This document shows positions 1 through 8,439 of a stretch of 64,000 nt of DNA, one piece after another. Position numbers and translations under genes: made by a program. The DNA is taken from the NCBI RefSeq assembly GCF_002105755.1, contig NZ_CP020821.1:1426001-1490000 (forward strand), written 5' to 3'. Below the pieces are notes generated by a model. It made no database searches, had not been told where the DNA came from, and saw only the letters and a list, made by a program, of their open reading frames with translations. Numbering within the stretch: position 1 is the stretch's first letter; each line of letters opens with the position of its first letter. This stretch comes from Mycobacterium colombiense CECT 3035. GTDB lineage: Bacteria; Actinomycetota; Actinomycetes; Mycobacteriales; Mycobacteriaceae.

Positions 1-783
1 ATATTCGACCTCGAGGATGCGGTCGGACCGGACGCGAAAGCCGATGCGAGGACGACGGTGTGCGACGCGATTTCGTCGGAGAGCTACCGGCCCCGTGAGG
101 TCGTGGTGCGGATCAACGGGTTGGACACCGAATGGCACTCCGACGACCTGGCCGCCGTGGCCGAATCGACGGCCGACGGCGTGCTGGTGCCGAAAGTCGA
201 GACGGGCCAACAGGTTCAAGCGCTCGCCGAGGCGCTCGACGACTTGGGAGCGCCGAAATCGTTGCAGCTGTGGGTGATGATCGAAACGCCCCGGGCCTTT
301 CTGCGGGCCGAAGAGGTCGCGTCGGCCAGCGATCGCCTGGCCGGGTTGGTGGTGGGCACCAACGACCTGGTCAACGAGCTGCACGGCCTGCACGTCCCCG
401 GCCGCGCGCCCGCGGTACCGGCCCTGGGCCTGGCCTTGTTGGGAGCGAGGGCGGCCGGCAAGGTGATCTTGGATGGCGTGTTCAACGACATCACCGACGA
501 GGCCGCGTTCCGGGCCGAGGCCCAGCAGGGCCGCGAAATGGGATTCGACGGCAAGACCCTGATCCACCCGTCGCAGATCGCCCCCGCCAACGAGCTGTTC
601 GGTCCGTCACACAAGGAACTGGAGGACGCCCGCAAGATCGTCTCGGCCTACGAGCAGGCGCAGGCGGCCGGCACCAGCGTGATCACGGTCGATGGCCGCA
701 TGATCGAGAGCCTGCACGTCCGCGACGCCCAGCGAATCCTGACCCTGGCGGATTTGATCTCGACGATGGAATCCGCCTCCTAG
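1..783 (+). CDS. HpcH/HpaI aldolase / CitE-like CoA-ester lyase, 5' end cut by window
   Basis: The reading frame is open from base 1, so the gene begins before the window; about 260 residues are visible. The first residues read IFDLEDAVGPDAKADAR, the Mg-binding LEDAV motif of the CitE/malyl-CoA lyase family. EVVVRING, VPKVET, MIETPRA and VVGTNDL follow, then GKTLIHPSQI near the C-terminus, where family members close the active site. Members cleave or form C-C bonds of CoA thioesters such as malyl-CoA or citramalyl-CoA in the cytosol. The substrate cannot be told from the sequence. The M42 peptidase gene follows about 100 bases downstream on the same strand. Confidence 0.9.
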   Translation: MFDLEDAVGPDAKADARTTVCDAISSESYRPREVVVRINGLDTEWHSDDLAAVAESTADGVLVPKVETGQQVQALAEALDDLGAPKSLQLWVMIETPRAFLRAEEVASASDRLAGLVVGTNDLVNELHGLHVPGRAPAVPALGLALLGARAAGKVILDGVFNDITDEAAFRAEAQQGREMGFDGKTLIHPSQIAPANELFGPSHKELEDARKIVSAYEQAQAAGTSVITVDGRMIESLHVRDAQRILTLADLISTMESAS

Positions 784-888
784 GGGCGGTGGACAGATCG
801 CGGGCCCGCGACGACGGCCCGCAGCGGGCGTCCGGTGCCGGACACACGGTAGGTTGAACGCGTTCGCGACGACTCGAGAGGAGATGAC

Positions 889-2124
889 GTGGGCCAGACC
901 GCGGCCATGGCCGAGGCCGACCGCGCGTGGATGATCGACACGCTGCTCGCGCTGCTGCAGACCCCGAGCCCGTCGGGACGCACGGACGCGGTGATGCAGG
1001 TCATCGGCGACATTTTCGACGACTTCGGGGTGCCGTTCACCCTGACCCGGCGCGGCGCGCTGACGGCCGAACTGGCCGGTGAGTCCGCGACCACCGACCG
1101 GGCGCTGGTGGTCCACTCCGACACCATCGGCTGCATGGTCCGCGACCTCAAGGACAACGGCCGCCTCGAAATCGTTCCCGTCGGCACCTTTTCGGCGCGG
1201 TTCGCCGCGGGCGCCCGGGTGCGCATCTTCATCGACGACCCCGACGAGTTCATCACCGGCACGGTCATGCCGCTGAAGGCCAGTGGGCACGCGTTCGGCG
1301 ACGAGATCGACACCCAGCCCACGGACTGGGAGCACGTCGAGGTTCGCATCGACCGCAGGGTCTCAACGCGGGAGGACCTGGTTCGGCTGGGCCTGCAGGT
1401 CGGCGATTTCGTGGCCTTGATCACCAGCCCCGAGCTCACCGCCGACGGTTTCATCGTCTCCCGTCATCTGGACGGGAAGGCGGGCGTGGCGATCGCGCTC
1501 GCCCTGGCCAAGAACTTCTCCGAGAACAAAGTGGTGCTGCCGCACCGCACCACGATCATGGTCACCATCACCGAGGAGGTCGGCCACGGGGCCAGTCACG
1601 GCCTGCCCGCGGACGTCGCCGAGTTGGTATCGGTGGACAACGCGGTGTGCGCGCCCGGCCAGCATTCCCTCGAGGACGGTGTGACGATCCCGATGGCCGA
1701 CATGCACGGCCCGTTCGACTATCACCTGACCCGGAAGCTCTGCCGGCTCGCACAGGAGCAGGGAATTCCGTTCGCCCGCGACATTTTTCGCTACTACCGC
1801 TCCGATGCGGCCGCGGCCATCGAGGCCGGGGCCAACACCCGTGCGGCGCTGGTCGGCTTCGGGCTCGACGGCAGTCATGGCTGGGAACGCACGCACATTG
1901 ACTCGCTGGAGGCCGCCTACAACCTCCTGCACTGCTGGCTGCAGACACCGTTGACGTTCGCCAAATGGGACGCCAAGCCGACGGGCAGTCTGCGCGACTT
2001 TCCCTCGTCGAAGCAGCCCGCACCCAGCGAGCGGTGGGTGCCGCTGTCCCGCGGCGATTACGAAAGTCCCGGCGACGCGTCGCCCGGGACGGTCTGGCCA
2101 CCATCGGAGGGCCCGCAGGCCTGA
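889..2124 (+). CDS. M42-family peptidase of the NAGGN osmoprotectant type
   Basis: A 411-residue protein with a GTG start preceded by GAGAGGAG. Metal-ligand motifs of M42/M20-type peptidases are visible: VHSDTIG near residue 75, SRHLDGKAG near 190, ITEEVGHG near 228, and a late GSHGWERTHIDSLEAAYNLL block. The ending and spacing match the family linked with N-acetylglutaminylglutamine amide synthesis in other bacteria. The partner genes (asparagine-synthetase-like AsnO and GNAT-type Ngg) are not in this window, so here it is an orphan and its substrate is uncertain. Its 3' end overlaps the convergent methyltransferase gene by 67 bases. Confidence 0.85.
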   Translation: MGQTAAMAEADRAWMIDTLLALLQTPSPSGRTDAVMQVIGDIFDDFGVPFTLTRRGALTAELAGESATTDRALVVHSDTIGCMVRDLKDNGRLEIVPVGTFSARFAAGARVRIFIDDPDEFITGTVMPLKASGHAFGDEIDTQPTDWEHVEVRIDRRVSTREDLVRLGLQVGDFVALITSPELTADGFIVSRHLDGKAGVAIALALAKNFSENKVVLPHRTTIMVTITEEVGHGASHGLPADVAELVSVDNAVCAPGQHSLEDGVTIPMADMHGPFDYHLTRKLCRLAQEQGIPFARDIFRYYRSDAAAAIEAGANTRAALVGFGLDGSHGWERTHIDSLEAAYNLLHCWLQTPLTFAKWDAKPTGSLRDFPSSKQPAPSERWVPLSRGDYESPGDASPGTVWPPSEGPQA

Positions 2125-2894
2125 GGCCGCTGGCCGCGGGCGATCCGGTCGGCGCGCCAGCACCGGGACTGCATCGGGATGTCGATCGAATCGGCGCCGG
2201 GAAAACGTTCGGCCAGGACGGCTCGGGCGTTGGCGAGCCGCTGCGCGCGGTCATCCGGCGAGGCGATGATCACCCGGCTGTAGGTGGCAAGCATCGCGAC
2301 GACGTCGTCGATCTTCATGGTCCGCACGAACCCGAAGGTTTCCCGCGCGACGTTGTGGAAGATCTGCGGATCGGGGAGCACGACGTTTTCGTGGCGCCGG
2401 CGGAACCGGTCGGGCGCATCCAATTCGGACGAGTCGTCCTTGGGCAGCACCTCGAGGTCGCGGACCCAGTCGACGTCGCGGTCTCGACTGGTCCAGATCA
2501 GCCCGAACCGCCCGCCGTCGCGCAGCACCCGGCCGATCTCCGGCACCGCCCGTTCGGGATCCATCCAGTGCCACGCCGACGACACGAACACCGCGTCCGC
2601 GGAATCGTCGGGGAGAGGGATCGCCTCGCCGGTGCCCGCCACGGCGCGCACCCCGGGCGACCGCTCGGCCAGCACCGCACGCATCCGCGCATCGGGCTCG
2701 ACGGCGACGACATGGGCCGCCCGCCCGACGAGCGTGCGGGTGAACAACCCGGTGCCCGCACCGACGTCGACGGCGACCTCACACCCCGGTGGCAACAGCC
2801 AGTCCACCGCCTGCTGCGGTGGATGCGGCCGCAGCCCGTCGTAGTCCTCGGCGATCGAACCGAAGGACATCGCGCGTTCTTGACGATCAGTCAC
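2058..2894 (-). CDS. Class I SAM-dependent methyltransferase
   Basis: About 278 residues from the GTG at 2894; an ATG at 2870 (MSFGSIAEDYDGLRP) is the alternative start. The SAM-binding glycine loop is VAVDVGAGTGLF, followed by VAVEPDARM (motif post-I), SADAVFVSSAWHWM (motif II) and VLRDGGRFGLIW (motif III). This is the UbiE/Methyltransf_11 pattern. The acceptor substrate is unknown. It lies 52 bases downstream of the GAP-family membrane protein gene on the same strand, so the two are probably co-transcribed. The C-terminal 20 or so residues run into the convergent peptidase gene and look unconserved. Confidence 0.85.
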   Translation of the reverse strand: MTDRQERAMSFGSIAEDYDGLRPHPPQQAVDWLLPPGCEVAVDVGAGTGLFTRTLVGRAAHVVAVEPDARMRAVLAERSPGVRAVAGTGEAIPLPDDSADAVFVSSAWHWMDPERAVPEIGRVLRDGGRFGLIWTSRDRDVDWVRDLEVLPKDDSSELDAPDRFRRRHENVVLPDPQIFHNVARETFGFVRTMKIDDVVAMLATYSRVIIASPDDRAQRLANARAVLAERFPGADSIDIPMQSRCWRADRIARGQRPQACGPSDGGQTVPGDASPGLS

Positions 2895-2946
2895 ACGCGA
2901 CAAGGTAATCCGGCTCGCTGTGCAACAGATGAGAAGTGGTGGCGCG

Positions 2947-3630
2947 TCACCACAGTGCGCTGTGATTGACGAGCGCATCGGCGATCAGGCCGGTGCCGAA
3001 AACCAGGAACAACAGCCGCACCGACATCGGCCCGTAGCGGGTGAGAGCGCGCACGATCGCGCGCTGAATGCGCTTGGCGCGCATGGTTTTTCTCGTCGAG
3101 AGGCCGAGGATCAGCAGCGGCGGCGACAGGGCGATGGCCCAGTAGGCGATGATGATCAGCGGCCAGAGCGGTGGCCGCGGGTGCAGCGCGGCGAGCATCG
3201 CCAAGCCGGTGAGGTACGGCACGGCGGTCGGGGCCTGGCCACCGCCCACCGCCAGCCCCAGAAATCCGAGCAGCCACGGCCGTTGCCGCATCGCCGCCAG
3301 CGCCCAACCCGGCGCCGAGGATTGTGCCGTCAGCGGGAAGTAGGCCAAGCCGATCAGGACGATACCCAGCAACAGTTCGCCCCGGAAGCGGATGGCCGGT
3401 GTCAGGTGGAAGTCGAGCACCTCGGTGATGAAGCCGATGCCCAGCACGGTGCAGACGCCGAAGGCGGTCGTCACCGCGAACACGCCCGCGATGTAGCTCA
3501 AGGCACCCGGAATCGGCGATCGGCGCCCCAGCCGGCTGTCGAAGATGACGGCCGAGACCACTCCCACGTTGAGCACATTGAGCGAGTCGAGAAACGCCAG
3601 TCCGGCAAGCGCCAACGCCAGGGCCGCCAC
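2947..3630 (-). CDS. GAP/Sap-family membrane protein (lipid-addressing type)
   Basis: A 227-residue, very hydrophobic protein with about six predicted membrane segments. It starts with GTG at 3630 (VAALALALAGLAFLDSLN). The N-terminal LDSLN and the central VGGGQAPTAVPYLTGL motif are typical of the mycobacterial GAP family, related to Sap (sulfolipid-1-addressing protein) and to proteins that act with MmpL lipid exporters. A role in moving glycolipids or peptidolipids to the cell surface is family knowledge, not something seen here. No MmpL gene is adjacent. The methyltransferase follows directly. Confidence 0.8.
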   Translation of the reverse strand: MAALALALAGLAFLDSLNVLNVGVVSAVIFDSRLGRRSPIPGALSYIAGVFAVTTAFGVCTVLGIGFITEVLDFHLTPAIRFRGELLLGIVLIGLAYFPLTAQSSAPGWALAAMRQRPWLLGFLGLAVGGGQAPTAVPYLTGLAMLAALHPRPPLWPLIIIAYWAIALSPPLLILGLSTRKTMRAKRIQRAIVRALTRYGPMSVRLLFLVFGTGLIADALVNHSALW

Positions 3631-3665
3631 GCGTCTGTACCGGGCCTAACGTCCGGACTCACCGG

Positions 3666-3682
3666 CCGCCCGCGGCGGGCGG
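3666..3682. other. GC-rich hairpin in the gap between divergent genes
   Basis: CCGCCCG-CGG-CGGGCGG is a perfect 7-bp stem with a 3-base loop. It lies in the 279-base gap between the GAP-family gene and the lipocalin-like gene. Both flanking genes read away from it, so it is not their terminator. Nothing else stands out in this gap. Confidence 0.35.
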
Positions 3683-3909
3683 CGCACTGACCACGGCGAC
3701 AGGACCGAAGCGGCGAGCATGCTGCAGACTTTAGTTCGACTGCGAACGTGACGGGCGAGTCGCCGGCTGTCACGGTTCTCACAGCTGATGCGGGGGCGAT
3801 CGCGTTGAGGCGGGTGCCGCGCGGCATTATCGATCCGTCGACGGCGGGCGCACTCGGATCCGTGCTCGACGGAGCCGAGCGGTGACAACACATCACGAAG
3901 GGGCCAGCC

Positions 3910-4389
3910 ATGACCACACCCACCACGCAGGATCTGCGGGAGTACCTCGTCGGGGCCTGGACGTTGGAGTCCTACGAGACCTCCGATGTGGACGGCTCGA
4001 ACGTGCGTTATCCGCTGGGCACCGACGCCCGCGGAATCATTCTGTACACCGCCGACGGCTACATGTCCGCCCAGCTCATGCGCGCGGACCGGCCGCCGAT
4101 CGCCCGCGGCGACCTGCAACTCGCCACCGGCGACGAATTGGCCGCGGCGGCCAGGGGATACCTGGCCTACGCGGGCCCGTACAGCGTTCTCGACGACGGC
4201 GTGATCGCGCACCACGTCGACGTCAGCCTGCTACCCAACTGGATCGGTGGAACGCAGTACCGCGCAGCGCAGGTCGGCGACGACCGCCTGCAGCTCGGGC
4301 CCGCCGAGCCCGTGCTCATCAAGGGCAAGCTCCGCAACGGACGCCTGATCTGGCAGCGCGCGAAATCAGCGCGATCTCAGGAGAACTGA
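3910..4389 (+). CDS. Lipocalin-like domain protein
   Basis: 159 residues; ATG preceded by CGAAGGGG. The N-terminus (LVGAWTLESYE), YPLGTDARGIILYTADGYMSAQL and the PYSVLDDG.. HHVDVSLLPNWIGGTQYR segment fit the Lipocalin_4/lipocalin-like family, a small beta-barrel fold whose members sit beside oxidoreductases and probably bind or cyclise small hydrophobic molecules. Its stop codon is directly followed by the ATG of the SDR gene, so the two form one operon and may share a pathway. The substrate is unknown. The protein is cytosolic, with no signal peptide. Confidence 0.85.
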   Translation: MTTPTTQDLREYLVGAWTLESYETSDVDGSNVRYPLGTDARGIILYTADGYMSAQLMRADRPPIARGDLQLATGDELAAAARGYLAYAGPYSVLDDGVIAHHVDVSLLPNWIGGTQYRAAQVGDDRLQLGPAEPVLIKGKLRNGRLIWQRAKSARSQEN

Positions 4390-5151
4390 ATGGGACTGCT
4401 GGACAACAAGACCGCCGTCATCACCGGGGCCAACTCCGGAATCGGACTGGCCACCGCGCAACGGTTCCTTGACGAGGGCGCCGAAAGGGTCTTCATCACG
4501 GGCCGGCGCCAGGCCGAACTCGACAGTGCGGCAACCACATTGGGTCCGCGTGCCACCGCGGTGCGCGGTGACGTCGGAATACCGGAGGACCTGGACCGGC
4601 TCTACGCCGAGGTCGCGGCGGCCGGCAACGGTCTCGACATCGTGATGGCGAACGCCGGTTCGACGAGGGTGGCGCGGCTGGGCGAGATCACCGACGACGA
4701 TCTCGACTCCCTGCTGACCACCAACGTCAAGGGCGTCGTCTATACCGTGCAGAAGGCGCTGCCGCTGCTCAACGACGGCGCCTCGGTCATCCTGACCGGC
4801 TCCACCACCGCCGACCGGGGACGCGCCGGGCTCAGCATCTACGCCGCCACCAAGGCGGCCGTCCGGTCGCTGGCGCGAGCGTGGGCCAACGAACTCGCCG
4901 ACCGCAACATCCGGGTCAACGTGATCGTGGCGGGATCGACGGCCACACCGGGAAGCAACGCGTTGGCCGCGCAGACCGATCCCGACGCGTCGATCGAAGA
5001 GTTCCGCGCCGAACGCATCGCTACGATCCCGCTGGGCCGATTCGCCGATCCGGCCGAGATCGCCAATGCCGCAGTGTTTTTGGCCAGCGATCTGTCCAGC
5101 TTCAGCACCGGATCCACGGTCACCGCCGACGGCGGATTCAACCAGGTCTGA
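4390..5151 (+). CDS. SDR-family NAD(P)-dependent oxidoreductase
   Basis: 253 residues beginning immediately after the lipocalin-like gene. Classical SDR features: TGANSGIG cofactor loop near residue 15, NAG motif (VMANAGS) near 88, catalytic Ser in LTGSTT, YAATK Tyr-Lys pair near 155, and the C-terminal SSFSTGSTVTADGGFNQV. The glycine-rich loop and the following ITGRR favour NADP(H). It reduces or oxidises an unidentified alcohol or ketone, perhaps one bound by the lipocalin-like partner. Confidence 0.9.
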   Translation: MGLLDNKTAVITGANSGIGLATAQRFLDEGAERVFITGRRQAELDSAATTLGPRATAVRGDVGIPEDLDRLYAEVAAAGNGLDIVMANAGSTRVARLGEITDDDLDSLLTTNVKGVVYTVQKALPLLNDGASVILTGSTTADRGRAGLSIYAATKAAVRSLARAWANELADRNIRVNVIVAGSTATPGSNALAAQTDPDASIEEFRAERIATIPLGRFADPAEIANAAVFLASDLSSFSTGSTVTADGGFNQV

Positions 5152-5180
5152 CGGGTTCGCCCGGCGCCCACGGGCGCGCG

Positions 5181-5833
5181 TCAGCGCTGAGGTTCCGCGA
5201 TGCTGTCGGCCAATTCGTCGAAGATGGCCTGGTTCAGGCCGAAGGCGATTTTCACCTCGCCAACGATGCGATCGATGTCGCCGGCGTCGGCGGCAAGGGC
5301 ATCGAGGCGAGTGCGGTAGGCGTCTTTGTAGGGTTTGGGCCGCACCGGAAAGTCGTAGAAGGCAAGGCCGGCGCCGCCGAGATCGAACGTGCGATCCAGG
5401 ATCTTGCCGATGCCCCGGCCGCCGGAGAGATCGCCGAGGTAGCGCGTGTAGTGGTGGGCCACCAGCGCACCTCCCCAGGTGAGGGCGCCGAGCCGCTCCG
5501 CGTAGGCCGTCGCCGCGGGGGAGTCGACGTCGCGCGCGGCGCCGGGGGCAGCCAGTGTTCGAGGTCGCCGTCGATAGCCGTCAGGCGCTCCAGTGCGGGG
5601 TCATACACGGCGGCCACCATCGCGTCGTCGCTGCGGGCTCGCACCGCGTCCTCGAGGGCGGCGTACACCACGCGCAATCGGAGCAGATAGTCGGAATAGC
5701 CCGCCGCGCCGATCCGTCCGGCGAGCAGCTCGGACATGAACGGGCTCTGCTCGGCGGCATCGTGTTCGGCCGCGGAGCCCTCCTTCATCGCGACCGAAAG
5801 GCGGCGGCTTGCTGGGACGGCGATCGAGCACAT
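5181..5833 (-). pseudogene. Biliverdin-producing heme oxygenase (HmuO type), single-base frameshift as read
   Basis: Two overlapping frames together give one full heme oxygenase of about 217 residues. The first frame, starting ATG at 5833, carries the proximal heme-ligand region GSAAEHDAAEQSPFMSELL and YSDYLLRLRVVYAALE. The second frame carries HHYTRYLGDLSGGRGIGKIL and ends IFDELADSIAEPQR. The break lies at the G5 run 5544-5548; one extra base there restores LPPGAARDVDSPAATAYAERL and a continuous protein. The enzyme would cleave heme to biliverdin, CO and iron. It is divergent from a bacteriophytochrome gene that needs biliverdin. I think the frameshift is more likely a sequence error than a real mutation. 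Confidence 0.85.
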
Positions 5834-5956
5834 GACCTGCTCAGATTACATTGGTGATCGCGGCGGGGCGGATCACCGCGTCGGATGAATGGCGACACAC
5901 ATTGATAGCGTGGAGGTCTGGCTGCTACCCCTGATCATTCCGATAAAGCCGCTCGC

Positions 5957-8242
5957 GTGACCGACGACGAGCGGTTCACCCGGCCCTCGGCACCCGTGGA
6001 TCAGCCGAGCGACGATCTCGTGCCGGTCGGCACCCCGATCGACCTGGACAACTGCGCGCGTGAGCCCATCCACATCCCCGGCAGCATCCAGCCGCGTGGT
6101 GTGCTCGCGGTGGTGCGTGAGCCCGCGTTCGAGGTGCGTCAGGTCAGCGCCAACGTCGCCGACCTGCTCGGACGTCCCGTCGACGCGGTCTTGGGCCGGC
6201 ATCTGTCGGAGTTGATCGGTTCCGAGCAAGCCGCCCGCATCGAGCAGGCCGCGGTAACCTTCGGCAGCCTCCGTCAGAACAACCCGCTCGAGTGCACCAT
6301 CGAGGTCGGCGGCGAGCCGCGCGCCTTCGACGCCATCCTGCACCGCGAGCCCGGGGGCGTGGTGCTGGTGGAGCTCGAGATCGCCTACGGCAAGCGGCCG
6401 TTCTCCTTCCCTAACACGTATCAGGCGGTCCGCGGCGCGGTCGAGGAGTTGAACCGGGCGTCCACGCTGACCGAGCTGTACGCCACCGCCGCGCGCGCCG
6501 TCCGCGATCTGACCGGCTTCGACCGCGTCATGGTGTACCGCTACGACGAGGAATACAACGGCGAGGTTGTCGCAGAGTCCAAGCGCGACGACCTCAACTC
6601 CTTCCTCGGCCTGCATTACCCGTCGACCGACATCCCGGCGCAGGCGCGCGCGCTGTACGAGAAGAACTGGATTCGGCTGATCTCCGACGTCGACTACACG
6701 CCGGCACCGCTGGTGCCCAGCGTCGACCCCGCGACCGATACCCCGCTGGATCTGACGTATGCCACGTTGCGCAGCGTGTCGCCCATCCATATTGAATATC
6801 TGCAGAACATGGGCGTGCACGCCTCGATGTCGATCTCGCTGCTGCGGCAGGGACGGCTGTGGGGGCTGATCGCCTGCCACCATTACGCCGGTCCGCACCT
6901 GCCGCCGTTCGGCACCCGGGCCGCCGCCGAGTTCCTCGGCTCCACCCTGTCGCTGCGACTCGTCGACCGGTTCGAGGACGAGCAACTGCACAAGCGGTTG
7001 GCCGCGCAAGCCATCCTGGCCAAGCTCACGGCCGCCACGCTGGACGATGGCGAACCGCTGTCGCAGGCGCTGCTCGGCGCGCCCGACCTGCTCGACCTGG
7101 TGCCCGCCGACGGAGTGGTCGTCGATATCGGGGGCGATCGACGGACGCGTGGCGCGGTTCCACCGCCGGACATCGTCTCGGCCGTCGCCGCCTGGGCGCG
7201 CGACGTGGACGACGACATCGCCAGCAGCGAATGCCTGTCCCGCGCGCTGCCCGAGCTCGGCCTCGATCCCCAGGTGGCCGCCGGGGCGCTGGCGCTCAAC
7301 CTGCCTGACGGCCAACACGCCATCTGGTTCCGGCGAGAGGTGCTGCGCTCGGTCGACTGGGGCGGCGACCCGTACAACAAGGCGATCGCAGTCAGCGAGG
7401 ACGACCAGCTTCGGCTCAGCCCGCGCAAATCGTTCGACCGGTGGCGCGAGATCGTCCACCAACGCGGCGAGCCGTGGTCGCTGAGCGAGACCGAATCCGC
7501 CGCCTCGTTGCGGCGTTACCTGGTCGAGTCGCTGTACCGCCGCACGCGCGGGGCGCTGCGCGTGGCAGAGGCGCTGCAGCGCAGCCTGCTGCCCGAGTCG
7601 ATTCCGGTGCTCGAAAGCTGGGAACTGTCGGCGCATTACGAGCCGGCGTCGGGGGACAACGTCGGTGGCGACTGGTACGACGCGTTCGAGCTGCGCGACG
7701 GCCGGCTGATCGTGCTGATCGGCGACGTCGCCGGGCACGGCATCGCCGCGGCCGGCACCATGGCCGCGCTCCGCAACGCCCTGCGCGCCCAATTGTTCGC
7801 CGGCGCCGCACCGGCCGAGGCGCTGGCGCAGCTCAACGACTTCTGCCTGCACATGCTGCGCGGCGCGTTCGCCACCGTCATCGCGGCGCGGGTCGATCTC
7901 GACTCGGGGCGGGTGGAGGCGGCCTCTGCCGGCCACTTGATGCCCTACCTGACGAACTCCTCGGCGCCGGCGGTGCCGGCACCGATCAAGCTCTCGCCAC
8001 CCATCGGCATCAAAGGCGTGACGTACGCACCCAGTACCTTCACCGTCGAGCGCGGGCACGGCGTGGTCCTGTTCTCCGACGGCCTCGTGGAACGCCGCGG
8101 TGAATCGATCGACGACGGTCTGGACCTGCTGGCCGAAAACCTCGGCCGGGCCGGCGATGCCACGGCGACCGGAATCTGGACGGCGATGGCATCGGGCCAC
8201 ACCGACGACGACGTCACCATCATCACGCTGCGCCGTCCCTGA
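5957..8242 (+). CDS. Bacteriophytochrome PAS-GAF-PHY sensor fused to SpoIIE-type PP2C phosphatase
   Basis: 761 residues, GTG start. The biliverdin-attaching cysteine is present: DNCAREPIHIPGSIQPRG with Cys33, the position used in Deinococcus BphP. The GAF domain has YPSTDIPAQAR (PASDIP-type motif, about 220), HIEYLQNMGVHAS (conserved His about 278) and ACHHY (about 308). The PHY tongue motif PRKSFDRW is near 489. Residues 545-760 form a SpoIIE phosphatase: GGDWYDAF, IGDVAGHG, FSDGLVERR and TDDDVTII carry the metal-binding aspartates. It should therefore dephosphorylate a Ser/Thr-phosphoprotein, perhaps an anti-sigma-factor antagonist, in response to red/far-red light. No such partner gene is in the window. 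It is divergent from heme oxygenase, with a 123-base shared promoter region. Confidence 0.92.
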   Translation: MTDDERFTRPSAPVDQPSDDLVPVGTPIDLDNCAREPIHIPGSIQPRGVLAVVREPAFEVRQVSANVADLLGRPVDAVLGRHLSELIGSEQAARIEQAAVTFGSLRQNNPLECTIEVGGEPRAFDAILHREPGGVVLVELEIAYGKRPFSFPNTYQAVRGAVEELNRASTLTELYATAARAVRDLTGFDRVMVYRYDEEYNGEVVAESKRDDLNSFLGLHYPSTDIPAQARALYEKNWIRLISDVDYTPAPLVPSVDPATDTPLDLTYATLRSVSPIHIEYLQNMGVHASMSISLLRQGRLWGLIACHHYAGPHLPPFGTRAAAEFLGSTLSLRLVDRFEDEQLHKRLAAQAILAKLTAATLDDGEPLSQALLGAPDLLDLVPADGVVVDIGGDRRTRGAVPPPDIVSAVAAWARDVDDDIASSECLSRALPELGLDPQVAAGALALNLPDGQHAIWFRREVLRSVDWGGDPYNKAIAVSEDDQLRLSPRKSFDRWREIVHQRGEPWSLSETESAASLRRYLVESLYRRTRGALRVAEALQRSLLPESIPVLESWELSAHYEPASGDNVGGDWYDAFELRDGRLIVLIGDVAGHGIAAAGTMAALRNALRAQLFAGAAPAEALAQLNDFCLHMLRGAFATVIAARVDLDSGRVEAASAGHLMPYLTNSSAPAVPAPIKLSPPIGIKGVTYAPSTFTVERGHGVVLFSDGLVERRGESIDDGLDLLAENLGRAGDATATGIWTAMASGHTDDDVTIITLRRP

Positions 8243-8256
8243 ACTCCCGCTAGGCC

Positions 8257-8409
8257 ATGAACGGCGCCGCGGTCACGTTCCACGTCACGGCGCTCTTCGA
8301 GGTGCGCGACGACGCGATCACGCACTGGCGTGAGTATTGGGACACCACTCACGTCGCCCAACAGCTCGGGATCGATCCCGCGCTCATGTTCGCGCCGTTG
8401 GGCGATTGA
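8257..8409 (+). pseudogene. C-terminal fragment of a SnoaL-like / limonene-epoxide-hydrolase-fold protein
   Basis: A 50-residue open frame starts 14 bases after the phytochrome stop: FEVRDDAITHWREYWDTTHVAQQLGIDP. The pattern of a strand, then ITxWREYWD, then a short helix is the C-terminal end of SnoaL/NTF2-like proteins, which usually have 120-150 residues. The N-terminal two thirds are missing and the upstream DNA is phytochrome coding sequence, so this looks like a truncated relic. An expressed micro-protein is possible but less likely. Confidence 0.45.
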
Positions 8410-8439
8410 CCTACGGCACAAGGTATTTCGTGGGCCTTG

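Noticed and set aside
5873..8200. A 775-codon open frame antisense to the phytochrome gene
   Set aside because: High-GC DNA keeps long frames open on the opposite strand. The translated sequence has no family pattern, is Arg/Gly/Gln-rich, and the sense strand has clear domains.
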